A DNA stretch of 60,647 bases from Halalkalicoccus paucihalophilus. Lineage in GTDB: Archaea; Halobacteriota; Halobacteria; Halobacteriales; Halalkalicoccaceae. The stretch spans positions 1-60,647 of the forward strand of contig NZ_LTAZ01000010.1 of the NCBI RefSeq assembly GCF_001593955.1, in the 5' to 3' direction. Position numbers and translations under genes: made by a program. Of this stretch, positions 53,365 to 60,647 are shown piece after piece (position 1 is the stretch's first letter; each line of letters starts with the position of its first letter). The notes beneath the pieces were generated by a model. The model was not told the DNA's origin. It did no database searches and saw only the letters and a list, made by a program, of their open reading frames with translations.

Positions 53365-53743
53365 CGTCCTAAGCGACTATCTTCGCTCCGACAACCCCCG
53401 CCACGAACAGGCGGCCACAGTAATCGAGTCCTACGATGGAGCGTGGTATCTCCCGATACCGGTGTTGTGGGAGGCTCTGCGATACGGGGCACAGGCCTCC
53501 CGAAAACCAGGTGTTACCGAAACTGAGGCAGCGCTAAATTGGGCCGATCCCCTTCCGGTGACGGCAGGTGCAGTCACTGAGGCGGCCATGATCGAGGCTG
53601 AACTCCTCGACCAGGGCACGCCGATCAATGCAGTGGACATGCTAATAGCAGGGATTGTCCGTGAAGCAGGCGCGACGATCGTTACTCGCGATAGTGACTT
53701 CAACCGTATTGAGGGCCTCCAAGTCACCAATATTGACGAGTAG
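53345..53743 (+). CDS. vapC: PIN domain toxin, VapC-like
   Basis: A 132-residue PIN nuclease. The four acidic positions are visible: Asp in RCLDNSVLSDYL, Glu in PVLWEALRYG, Asp in INAVDMLIAGIV and Asp in VTRDSDFNRI. VapC enzymes cut tRNA or rRNA when the antitoxin is degraded. It starts inside the vapB end at ATG 53345. The module is complete and probably active. It is flanked by pseudogenes, which suits a mobile addiction module. Confidence 0.9.
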   Translation: MRCLDNSVLSDYLRSDNPRHEQAATVIESYDGAWYLPIPVLWEALRYGAQASRKPGVTETEAALNWADPLPVTAGAVTEAAMIEAELLDQGTPINAVDMLIAGIVREAGATIVTRDSDFNRIEGLQVTNIDE

Positions 53744-53746
53744 GGT

Positions 53747-54587
53747 CTATCGCTGGCTACTCGTCGACGTCGTCGCTCTCCTTACTCTCCTCGTCCGCCG
53801 ATTCAATTCACCAGCCTGCCGTGCTTCCTGCCAGGTATCAATTGTATAGACGTTCACCTCTCGTTTTTCCTTGTGAGCTGTCTCTACAAGATCCGCATCA
53901 AGAACACTCAAGGACGGATTAATCGCCTCTGCATCGAGTTCCCGAGCAATCTGGAGGTTCCTCTCTGTGTTTGAGCCAAATAGCTTTGCGACCGGGACAG
54001 ATGAATTAGTATCTCGAACGAAGAGACGTACCACTTCCCAGGGTAGTTAGACGCGATCTCTATCGTTCGTTCAGTGACTTCTTTCCAAGAATACTCGCCG
54101 GCTGCCTTAAATTCGATATTTAGTGTGACACTTGGTCGGGCCGCATCGAGAATTTCCTTCAATATTGGGATCGTCTCCCCACTCTCGAGGACTTCTGCTT
54201 CAAGGATTGTCTCGGCGGGCATCTCGGCTACTGGTCCCTCTTTATCCGTCAAATCGTCAAGGTACTCGTCATGAAAGACAACGATTTATCCATCATTAGA
54301 TGTCTGAATATTAATCTCAATTCGATCTGCTTTGAGTTGTGATGATCCCGCAACCGCTGCAACGGTGTTTTCCGGATAGATATCCGCATAGCCTCGGTGT
54401 GCGGTGATACACGGTGATTGATTCGTTCCCTTTCGCTGGGTTTTCTGTGCGACAGCGTGTTGCTTAACACTGATGTTCCAATCACTGAACTCGTGAGTGC
54501 CCCGATTGCACCCATGAACGTTCGCCGGTTAGTTGTCGCATCTACATTCGACTCGGTGCTATCAGTTTCGCTTTGTTTACCGAACAT
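53747..54587 (-). pseudogene. exported glycerophosphodiester phosphodiesterase, broken
   Basis: From ATG 54587 a Tat signal (TNRRTFMGAIGALTSSVIGT) leads into the gene. Shifted frames then give ITAHRGYADIYPENTVAAVA (the catalytic HRG), a stop after NIQTSNDG, IVVFHDEYLDDLTDKEGPVA, PILKEILDAARPSVTLNIEF and IARELDAEAINPSLSVLDAD. The parts are in order and cover a whole GDPD, but with at least two frameshifts and one stop. Confidence 0.7.
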
Positions 54588-54689
54588 CGCCGAATAAATT
54601 CTTGTTTTACATAATAAATTTATAGCTAGAGAAGACAAATAAAGATATATTATTGTAGGAAACATAGCGTCGCACTCATCTAAGGGCCT

Positions 54690-55029
54690 AGTTCAGCGAC
54701 CAACCCTAGAATCTCTAAGGAGATTCTGATCAGATCGTTGATTGATCACACGTAGCGTTACCATTCCACACCACTACCGCTGACAGGCAGGGATCGAATT
54801 TCTGGATGGTCAATTGGCGAAATACGTTTTTGGCTCGTGCCCGTAGCACAGGTATGTCTACGACCGTCAAACTCCCCGTTGACGACGAGGTCTCTTGGCA
54901 TTTGGCGATCTCTGCCAGCCATGGCACGACTGCGCCGGCGACTGATATCCCCATGAGCATCGCGCCAGGAATGTACGCGAAGCGGGGCTGGGTGATCACA
55001 ACGGCCGTAATGGTGAACCACGCCCGTCG
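54690..55029. other. spacer with a membrane-like minus-strand frame
   Basis: The minus strand contains FAYIPGAMLMGISVAGAVVP, which could be a transmembrane segment of a lost gene. Nothing else is supported. Confidence 0.3.
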
Positions 55030-55084
55030 TAGAAACAGGAAACCCCGTCCTCAGCGATGCCGTTAGGACGAGCAGGGTGGGGTA
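55030..55084 (+). pseudogene. TnpB C-terminal tail with right-end hairpin
   Basis: The codons read VETGNPVLSDAVRTSRVG then TAA, a known TnpB C-terminus. The same bases form a 10-bp stem (ACCCCGTCCT with AGGGTGGGGT). The body of TnpB is absent. Confidence 0.65.
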
Positions 55085-55153
55085 ATTCGTTAGACTAGTA
55101 CAGTAGAATTATGCACCTCTTTCGCAAACAGGTAATTCAGAGGGAACTACCGC

Positions 55154-55483
55154 ATGGAAGGATTTCAAATCGAACCTGTGGATAGTTCACCCGAGGGTTA
55201 TCGGATACATATTACAACAGCAGACACGGATCTCTCATTTCAGTGTGATAGAGACCAACTCGAGATGCTCCAGACCTGTATCGAACGAACTCTCGCAGAG
55301 ACTACTCTCACTAGTTGTTGTCTGAATGATGAGACGGGGTTTGCTCTGTCGCCGTGGATAGATAGTAATGAAGGCACTCACAAGCTCGTCATTAATGTTG
55401 CAGGAGAGATTGCTTCGCTTCCGCTTGATCAACAGCAATTAGAGTTCTTTGCTCATTCTGAAATCGATGCTATGTGTGAGTAA
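55154..55483 (+). CDS. conserved-looking protein of unknown function
   Basis: A 109-residue frame (MEGFQIEPVDSSPEGYRIHI, TDLSFQCDRDQLEMLQTCIE) with alternating beta strands and a helix around residues 35-50. Codon use is like that of neighbouring genes. No domain recognised. It is an isolated gene after the TnpB scar. Confidence 0.5.
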   Translation: MEGFQIEPVDSSPEGYRIHITTADTDLSFQCDRDQLEMLQTCIERTLAETTLTSCCLNDETGFALSPWIDSNEGTHKLVINVAGEIASLPLDQQQLEFFAHSEIDAMCE

Positions 55484-55496
55484 TTGCGTTCAGTCA

Positions 55497-55826
55497 CTCA
55501 TTGCTCGGGTGGCTCTTACAGGCCATTGGTGATTCTGAATCAATCACCAAGTGCGAGACAACAGCGAGGCCACTTGCCAGTTCAAGTCGCTTGGGGAAGC
55601 GAACAAGGGTAGCCACGGCGACGACCACACCGACGAACAACAACGTATGCGTTATCCCCCGGTGAACGAATGGTGTTCCCCAAGCCGCTGGGAAGAAGAA
55701 ATCGACGTCGGGAAGAATTCCAACGATAACACCGACGGTTGGGTTGACGTCTGTAAACGCCTGGACGAGCGCATAGCCAACGAGAGCATGCGTGTACTCG
55801 CGACCGTTTCGGACTACTCACTCTTG
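55497..55826 (-). pseudogene. YdjM/DUF457-type membrane metal-dependent hydrolase, N-terminus missing
   Basis: The minus strand reads THALVGYALVQAFTDVNPTV, GILPDVDFFFPAAWGTPFVH, RGITHTLLFVGVVVAVATLV and VVSHLVIDS. PDVDF, HRGITH and SHLVIDS are the metal-binding motifs of this family. There is no start codon in frame, because a TGA precedes the match, so the first part is lost. Confidence 0.6.
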
Positions 55827-56036
55827 TCTTTGATATCGAATTATGAGTTTAACCCTATTTCCAGTAATATTGTTAGACCACATGAGTGGCTGGTGAACAA
55901 TATAATAATTACTTACTGTTTTAGCTCTCGTTCCAAGGTTAATTGCTATTGTAATTGATATTTTATACAGTTAAGGTAGAGATTATCTACGAAACACTAA
56001 GTGGATACAGATACGGTACCTATTCATAATGAGATT

Positions 56037-56249
56037 ATGAGTTCAGCTCGACCAAGCACGTCAAGTCTAGCAGCGATACTGGACCGAATTGTCGATAAAG
56101 GTATTATCATTGACCTCTGGGATCGTATTTCCGTACTGGGACTCAAGATTATCACTGTTGAAGCTCATCTCGTGATTAGCTCTATCGAGACGTTCCTTCA
56201 CTACGTGAGAAAAATGTCACAGCCCTCCTCTTCGTCAAGAACGCCATAG
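56037..56249 (+). CDS. gvpA: GvpA-like gas vesicle structural protein, solitary
   Basis: A 70-residue protein with the GvpA core: SLAAILDRIVDKGIIIDLWD followed by RISVLGLKIITVEAHLVISS and ETFLHYVRKM. GvpA forms the ribs of gas vesicles, and J and M paralogues are similar. A Lys replaces the usual Glu in ILTVEARVV-preceding position. No other gvp genes lie in the window, so it cannot build vesicles alone. It may be a relic or a helper of a distant cluster. ATG 56037 fits the family start; GTG 56001 is possible. Confidence 0.75.
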   Translation: MSSARPSTSSLAAILDRIVDKGIIIDLWDRISVLGLKIITVEAHLVISSIETFLHYVRKMSQPSSSSRTP

Positions 56250-56314
56250 ATATTAATTTTAAATAATACTTCTGCATGGAATTGAGCGCCTGCAAGAACG
56301 TCCGATACAGATCG

Positions 56315-56335
56315 ACAGCTCTCTCGAAGAGCTGT
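56315..56335. repeat. 8-bp inverted repeat with a 5-nt loop
   Basis: ACAGCTCT pairs with AGAGCTGT around CTCGA, in the spacer between gvpA and the convergent TBP-like gene. It may be a terminator-like hairpin, but has no T-run. Confidence 0.35.
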
Positions 56336-56448
56336 ACAGCGTTTCGCCGAAGCCATGTATCCGATAGACATTTGGACTCTTGATACGGGGAAGATATCAG
56401 CTATAACTACACTAGCAGAGAATTACGACCACGACCGTTCACAGAAGA

Positions 56449-56772
56449 TCATGCATCAAGCACTTTGGAAACAGCGATCTCGAGTGCTTCTGTTGCCGTA
56501 TTTTTGGTTGTGCAGCCAGTAATAACCATCTTTTCACTTGCAAATAGCATCACAACCACACTTGGCTTTTCGAGCCAATAGATAAGTGCTGAAAATTGCT
56601 CTGGTTCATACTCGATTTGTTCGACTCCCACTGTAAGAGCAACCATAGCAAGGTCCACTGACTGACCACGATCAGCACTAGTTACGATATTGTCAATGGA
56701 TATGTACGGCGGATCCAGTAGATCAATGTGTAGTTCTCCACTATCTGGGGGTTCGTTCGTATCGGGCAGCAT
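56449..56772 (-). CDS. TATA-binding protein-like, single half-repeat
   Basis: A 107-residue frame with one TBP repeat: ISIDNIVTSADRGQSVDLAM, GVEQIEYEPEQFSALIYWLE and MLFASEKMVITGCTTKNTAT. A full TBP has two such repeats, about 180 residues. The repeat resembles the second half of haloarchaeal TBPs. A short leader (MLPDTNEPPDSGELHIDLL) replaces the first half. It may be a truncated TBP gene or a small TBP-like regulator. Which, is not clear. Confidence 0.7.
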   Translation of the reverse strand: MLPDTNEPPDSGELHIDLLDPPYISIDNIVTSADRGQSVDLAMVALTVGVEQIEYEPEQFSALIYWLEKPSVVVMLFASEKMVITGCTTKNTATEALEIAVSKVLDA

Positions 56773-56779
56773 TCGGAGT

Positions 56780-57290
56780 AAGCTGGACTGGATATTACCG
56801 GTGCTGGTGGGGACATCATGTATGTTGCACGTGGCACAGAGATCGTGCCGGCGAGAAGCAACATTGTCACGCTCGCTTGCGTCCTCTACTGGCGATCAGA
56901 ACAAACGTGTCGGTGTGTTTGAGCCTGAGTCATTGTCTGCGTTGTCCGGTCCAATTTCGCTGGCAACGTGTGTTCCGTATGGGCTGCGGTAAACGGACCT
57001 GGAGTCGTTCCGGACAGCCGAGACTACGGGTGAGGTTCTGTGAGCTGGCCGTTCTTTCGTTGAGCGAGTTGGGTTGTTCAGGGCCATACGACGATTTAGC
57101 ATTGTTGGAATCTCTCAAACGGTGATGTTTTTCCCAGAAGTTGTGCTGAATACACAGCGCGTATCTTGCACATCACCTGTGTGAAAACGGCGTTACCTCC
57201 AGCCGTCCTGTGTTCGCACCATTGATGACGTCAACTGTCCAGACTCTTAGTCGATCGCGCTCGGAATCGTAGCTTCCTGGCTACAGATCG
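56780..57290. other. gene-free stretch with transposon-like motif
   Basis: No supported gene. GCTGAATACACAGCGCGTATCT at 57145-57166 recurs with small changes at 57942 and 59064, and looks like a decayed element end. Confidence 0.35.
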
Positions 57291-57291
57291 T

Positions 57292-57687
57292 TCAGGGATT
57301 CGTCGGAGTGCGCGTATAGCGGATGAACTGTATCACAGCGGCGAGAAGGACGAGACAGATGACTATCATCGTGCCCTGTGAGATGGTCGCGATAGTCGAT
57401 TCGACTGCTCCACCCGTTAGCAACGCGATTATGTCCGGGATTCCACGCGTCGATCCCAGCACTCCGAGCACCGCCAGTAGGCCGATTCCGTAGGCGGCCA
57501 GTCGTTGCCGATCTGTCCGTTGGTATCCAACCACGCCCAAGACGGCGATGAGAACGCCGAAGACGGCTGGAATGAGCGCCGTGACACTCACAAAGTTGGA
57601 GAGCACGTAGGCGCCGACGCCCAAGGCGACGAGTGCGGTTCCGAGTACGATGCCCAGCATGAATGCGGACGTCCTTGAACTCGCCAT
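57292..57687 (-). CDS. four-helix membrane protein of unknown function
   Basis: A 131-residue hydrophobic protein with about four membrane segments: FMLGIVLGTALVALGVGAYV, VTALIPAVFGVLIAVLGVVG, a shorter one around LAAYGIGLLAVLGVLG, and GTMIVICLVLLAAVIQFIRY. No domain is named. A TATA box at 57713-57719 fits a leaderless mRNA. A MITE is inserted directly upstream of it, so expression may be altered. Confidence 0.65.
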   Translation of the reverse strand: MASSRTSAFMLGIVLGTALVALGVGAYVLSNFVSVTALIPAVFGVLIAVLGVVGYQRTDRQRLAAYGIGLLAVLGVLGSTRGIPDIIALLTGGAVESTIATISQGTMIVICLVLLAAVIQFIRYTRTPTNP

Positions 57688-57701
57688 ATACGGAACCGTA
57701 T
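57688..57701. promoter_or_regulatory. palindrome ATACGG-AA-CCGTAT at the start of the membrane gene
   Basis: Two 6-bp arms directly precede the ATG at 57687. It may be an operator blocking transcription at the start site. Confidence 0.35.
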
Positions 57702-57712
57702 GTGGGGCAAAT

Positions 57713-57719
57713 GTATAGG
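57713..57719 (-). promoter_or_regulatory. TATA box of the membrane gene, inside a duplicated target site
   Basis: The complement reads AAACCTATACA over 57712-57722, with CTATACA 26-32 nt before ATG 57687. The AAACCTAT part is the 8-bp target duplication of the adjacent MITE. Confidence 0.5.
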
Positions 57720-57722
57720 TTT

Positions 57723-57847
57723 GGCTCTGTTGAAACCCTCTTTACATCTTGCGATTTTGTAGAGCACGTAGTTTTCACCGGTTTGATCAACAATGGCTCG
57801 TAGAGCATCTCTCCAGAATGTCAGTAACGAAGGATTTCAACAAAACC
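57723..57847. mobile_element. 125-bp MITE with 8-bp target duplication
   Basis: It starts GGCTCTGTTGAAACCCTC and ends with the complement of GGTTTTGTTGAAATCCTT. It is flanked by identical ATAGGTTT copies at 57715-57722 and 57848-57855. It has no gene. The TIRs and the 8-bp duplication fit IS6-family mobilisation. A partial relative lies at 49031-49113, and a lone end-like GGATTTCAACAGAGCT at 59482-59497. Confidence 0.75.
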
Positions 57848-58109
57848 ATAGGTTTCTATACTGTATCTCCAATCTGTTGAACTCACGCTCTATATCGATC
57901 ACATCGTTACTAACAGGGATCGATTAGTTGGCAACGGTTCTGCTGCATATACAGCGCGTATCTCGAACGTCCACTGGTCGCTTCTGGATACGCACGACAA
58001 GATGGATTTCAACCGATACATAACGGGTGGCGTGGGTATGGGGATTACCCAAACGATGCAATCCGAGAGTGGTGGATTCGTGAGCTGAAATTTAGTGGGT
58101 GACAAACCA

Positions 58110-58118
58110 TTTAAAGGT
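58110..58118 (+). promoter_or_regulatory. TATA box of the tandem Usp gene
   Basis: ATTTAAAGG with an upstream ACAAACC (BRE-like), 24-32 nt before ATG 58142. Confidence 0.6.
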
Positions 58119-58141
58119 AATTCCCATAGTCACTCATACAT

Positions 58142-59011
58142 ATGTACGAGAACATTCTGCTCCCGTTCGATGGAAGTGAGAGGGCGGCGGAAGCACTGCA
58201 TCACGCTGCCGAAATCGCTCACTGGGCCAACGCTACCATTCATATTCTTTTTGTCGCTGATACGACACGCGATAGCGTCACCGTCGTTGAGAACCAGGTC
58301 GTTGACGCGCTCGTTCAGGAAGGCGAGGACATTGTCGAGAATGCGGAGCAGACACTGCACACGCTTGGTTCGGACTACAAGTCCGACGTCGTCCAGGGGA
58401 ATCCAGCGCCGACGATCGTCGAGTACGCCGAGCGATACGACCACGACTTGATTGTAATGCCGACGCACGGTCGGAGGGGAGTATCACGATACCTTCTCGG
58501 AAGCGTCACCGAGGAGGTCATCCGTTTGGCTTCTGTTCCTGTTCTCACGGCCCGGATGCAGCCCGATGAGCAGCTAGCGTTCCCCTACGAAAATATTCTT
58601 ATACCGACAGATGGGAGCGCCGGTGGCGCTCGTGCCGCCGAATATGGCCTCTCGCTTGCAGCGGCTCTCGATGCGACCGTTCATGGGCTGTCCATCGTAG
58701 ATGAGAGGTCGCTCGGTCTGGACGTTCGTTCAAGCGTGTCTGGACAGGACCGTGAACAGACGGCGACCGATGCCGTTGAGGATGTCGTGTTAGAGGCAGA
58801 GACATACGGGGTGACGAACACTGTTCGTCACATCGAACACGGTACACCTGTCCAGAAGATACTCGACACCATCGATTCGAACGACATTGACGCCGTCGTA
58901 ATGGGGACGACGGGAAAGCGTGGGACTGATCGAATCCTGCTCGGGAGCGTCGCTGAAAAGACCGTCCGCTCTGCGCCAGTTCCCGTTATCACAGTTAAAC
59001 ACAACGAGTAA
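58142..59011 (+). CDS. tandem-domain universal stress protein
   Basis: A 289-residue protein made of two Usp domains. Domain 1 (about 1-140) ends with HGRRGVSRYLLGSVTEEVIR and domain 2 (about 148-289) with TGKRGTDRILLGSVAEKTVR. Both keep the G-2x-G-9x-G-S nucleotide loop and start strands YENILLPFDGS and YENILIPTDGS. Tandem Usp proteins act as pseudo-dimers and are stress or energy-limitation associated. It has a clear TATA box and probably a leaderless transcript. Confidence 0.93.
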   Translation: MYENILLPFDGSERAAEALHHAAEIAHWANATIHILFVADTTRDSVTVVENQVVDALVQEGEDIVENAEQTLHTLGSDYKSDVVQGNPAPTIVEYAERYDHDLIVMPTHGRRGVSRYLLGSVTEEVIRLASVPVLTARMQPDEQLAFPYENILIPTDGSAGGARAAEYGLSLAAALDATVHGLSIVDERSLGLDVRSSVSGQDREQTATDAVEDVVLEAETYGVTNTVRHIEHGTPVQKILDTIDSNDIDAVVMGTTGKRGTDRILLGSVAEKTVRSAPVPVITVKHNE

Positions 59012-59090
59012 CTCGAAAAGAATGGCTTTGTTGGGATCCTCAGCCTATGATCGGTTTCAGCGGCTGTACTGTATACACAGCGCTAGTTAA

Positions 59091-59378
59091 TCACTCGATT
59101 TCTAGCTGGCCGCTCCCACTGTCTCCCCCACTGGCGTTCTCGTCCCATTCGAGTTCGAACTCGATACTCAATTCACCGGATCCATCCGTCGGCCCCTCAC
59201 GCTCGGCTTTGACCTCGAACGTCGGGCGAGCTGGCGGCTCCATCGTCACGGACTCGGTCCCCGATGTTAGCGTGATTGCGTCCCCTTGTTCCAACTTGTC
59301 GGCTACACGGCGAAGGTACGATGCGATCTCCTCTCGACTCTGATCGCTTTCCGATTTGAACAGGACTTCTTCGGGCAT
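59091..59378 (-). CDS. amphi-Trp domain protein
   Basis: A 95-residue acidic protein with MPEEVLFKSESDQSREEIAS and YLRRVADKLEQGDAITLTSG, then a beta-rich part ending EFELEWDENASG. This matches the amphi-Trp domain proteins common in haloarchaea, whose role is unknown. It is convergent with the tandem Usp gene. Confidence 0.8.
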   Translation of the reverse strand: MPEEVLFKSESDQSREEIASYLRRVADKLEQGDAITLTSGTESVTMEPPARPTFEVKAEREGPTDGSGELSIEFELEWDENASGGDSGSGQLEIE

Positions 59379-59480
59379 ATAGAGACATATACCGCCTATG
59401 CTGATAACTGCACTCCTCTATCGGGACCGCTCTGGCTGAACTCATCTTCTGTATGCAGCACCTCGTTCTATCGAATTCTG

Positions 59481-59497
59481 AGGATTTCAACAGAGCT
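59481..59497. repeat. solitary MITE-end motif
   Basis: AGGATTTCAACAGAGCT matches the terminal repeat of the element at 57.7 kb. No partner end is clear. Confidence 0.35.
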
Positions 59498-59749
59498 AAT
59501 GATAACATCTGTAGCCGGGCGCAAAGATTACTCTCTCTTGGTTTGACCTTGTGCAACAAATCTTGGTCTTTTCAATGAGAATAAGACCGCCACTATCCCA
59601 AAAACGCTTGCACCTGTGGTGTGGACGTCCATTCCGTCGTGCGCGTCTCATTGCTGGCTGAAAACGTCAAGAGGTATTACACAAGGGAGATTTTCTTTGC
59701 GGAGCGACTCCCCTCTGTTGGTCCTAATCAACGGAGACGCTCCGCATCA

Positions 59750-59935
59750 ACGGCCGACAGCGTACGTCTCTTGATACTGCTGGTAATAGGCGTTCTTGAC
59801 AGTCCGGAGATCGAGCTTGTCTAGGTGTCATCATAGAATGCAATAAGAATTTGAAGGTAGTTAGAACGTCACTGGACTCGGTCGTCACCAAAGAAAGCTG
59901 CAATCATATATCGATTACCGTCCAGGTTGAAGATA
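59750..59935 (-). pseudogene. decayed copy of the HhH-protein C-terminus
   Basis: The minus strand gives LDGNRYMIAAFFGDDRVQ, then a stop, and later LDLRTVKNAYYQQYQETYAV. The gene at 45422 has YAIGDRYRVAALLGEDRTLQ and FDLWTVETAYYQQYRDTCDV. The order and spacing agree, with stops between. Confidence 0.6.
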
Positions 59936-59953
59936 CTGGATTCACGGCGAGAC

Positions 59954-60268
59954 TCAGAACGAGAGCTCATCATCGGGACGATCTTCTCCGAGTGCTGGTG
60001 GTGTCCGATCGGAGTAGAATTTCCGCCCGATCGCCTGCTCACCGACCATCGTGAATATGGCGTCGAACACGTCGTCACTATCATCATACGAGCTGGTCTC
60101 AAACGGTGCTAATACTTCCTCTAAGGAATAATCGCCATTTGGCACGCTGAGTGTTGCGTTGCCGTGTCGTTCCAGAAGGTCGGCGTTTGCGATCGGATAA
60201 GGTAGTTGTTCGAACTCATCGCGCAGTTCCCCGAATTCAATGCCAAACGCTCGATTAGTGGGGGTCAT
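59954..60268 (-). CDS. DUF5789-like haloarchaeal protein
   Basis: A 104-residue acidic protein: EFGELRDEFEQLPYPIANAD, LERHGNATLSVPNGDYSLEE, AIGRKFYSDRTPPALGEDRP. This ordered set is what I recall of the DUF5789 family, found only in haloarchaea and of unknown function. ATG 60268 is chosen because the codons before it add no family match. Confidence 0.7.
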   Translation of the reverse strand: MTPTNRAFGIEFGELRDEFEQLPYPIANADLLERHGNATLSVPNGDYSLEEVLAPFETSSYDDSDDVFDAIFTMVGEQAIGRKFYSDRTPPALGEDRPDDELSF

Positions 60269-60414
60269 GGTCCGTATGAGCGATGACAACTACCCTGTCC
60301 ATAGCCACACCCCTGCGTTGTCTATGACGCTATATGGGGGTCGCTCTGAGGAAAATACTACCGGGGTTTTTTGAGATCGTTACTTGCTCGGACCGAAAAG
60401 GGGCCTACTTTTGC

Positions 60415-60647
60415 TTAGTCAGTAGGATTGCCTTCTGGCCCATCGTCGGCTTCGACAGCTCCAAGGATCATGAGAATCCGGTTCACGAACTCCTCGGTCG
60501 TGAGGTCGCCGAACAAGCATTCACGCAGCCACTCCACGTCCAAGTAAAGTGCGGCTCGACGGACGTCGCACTCATCATAAAGGGCGAATTTGAATTCCTC
60601 AACTGCTTCGAAGAACTCCTCGGCATCTGCCTCATGAATTGCTTGGT
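60415..60647 (-). CDS. unknown acidic protein, C-terminal part (cut by window edge)
   Basis: The minus-strand frame runs in from the right edge and ends with TAA at 60415. It reads EADAEEFFEAVEEFKFALYD, LYLDVEWLRECLFGDLTTEE and FVNRILMILGAVEADDGPEG. The helical acidic character fits a haloarchaeal gene. No family recognised and the start is outside. Confidence 0.5.
   Translation of the reverse strand, partial: QAIHEADAEEFFEAVEEFKFALYDECDVRRAALYLDVEWLRECLFGDLTTEEFVNRILMILGAVEADDGPEGNPTD

Noticed and set aside
56037..56249. A gas vesicle gene cluster
   Set aside because: Only one gvpA-like gene is present; no gvpC, N, O or F-M neighbours.
57281..57808. A 175-codon minus-strand frame
   Set aside because: It crosses the MITE and runs out of frame through the membrane protein gene.
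1..60647. CRISPR arrays, rRNA genes or a replication origin
   Set aside because: I saw no regularly spaced repeats, no rRNA-like sequence, and no orc/cdc6 gene or origin repeats.

Overview
The window is from a halophilic archaeon (class Halobacteria); I cannot resolve the genus. Four things point there. The predicted proteins are rich in Asp and Glu. Several families are haloarchaeal (TRAM-domain protein, archaea-specific SMC-related protein, DUF5789-like, amphi-Trp, CPxCG zinc-finger microproteins, IS1341-type TnpB remnants). Many genes have a TATA box 22-32 nt before the start codon, which fits leaderless transcripts. A TBP half-repeat and a GvpA-like protein are also present.

Layout. 1-5.7 kb is a left flank of housekeeping-like genes (SMC-related, TRAM) mixed with decayed DNA: a broken wHTH gene, a dead IS6-type transposase, an enolase-superfamily remnant, an intact IclR regulator, and remnants of a CoA-transferase and of a thiolase/DUF35 pair. 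5.9-43.4 kb is a GC-rich catabolic island. It holds TAXI-TRAP uptake genes, two class III CoA-transferases, a two-subunit CoA-transferase, an acyl-CoA ligase, two acyl-CoA dehydrogenases, two 3-hydroxyacyl-CoA dehydrogenases, a broken enoyl-CoA hydratase, a BKACE-type beta-keto acid cleavage enzyme and two thiolase-like/DUF35 pairs. It also holds GlcD-type oxidase, enolase-superfamily dehydratase, cyclase-family hydrolase, SDR, ornithine cyclodeaminase-like, haloarchaeal-type MDR dehydrogenase, VOC protein, ThDP enzyme, HpaI-type aldolase, MFS, gamma-glutamyltransferase and M20 peptidase genes.

43.5-60.6 kb is an AT-richer mosaic of small genes, toxin-antitoxin genes and transposon scars. It contains an orphan nitric oxide synthase oxygenase, a PH-like protein, a PadR regulator, an SLC13/TrkA-C permease, VapBC, a solitary GvpA-like gene, a half TBP, two universal stress proteins' worth of domains in one protein, and many pseudogenes (TnpB, GDPD, YdjM-like, HhH protein, FNT N-terminus).

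How the genes may work together (inference): an organic acid or other small carboxylate enters by TRAP transport. It is activated by CoA-transferase or ligase, oxidised by acyl-CoA dehydrogenase, hydrated, and oxidised again by 3-hydroxyacyl-CoA dehydrogenase. It is then cleaved by BKACE or by a thiolase-fold enzyme with a DUF35 partner. Both intact thiolase-like proteins lack the usual nucleophilic Cys, so carbon-carbon cleavage of a retro-aldol kind is possible. The substrate is not determinable from sequence alone. Three decayed or intact copies of the thiolase/DUF35 module, three CoA-transferase III loci (one decayed), and decayed ECH, MDR, aminotransferase and MFS genes indicate a module-rich island under turnover.

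No tRNA, rRNA or CRISPR array was found by reading. All functional names rest on motif recognition, not on database searches.
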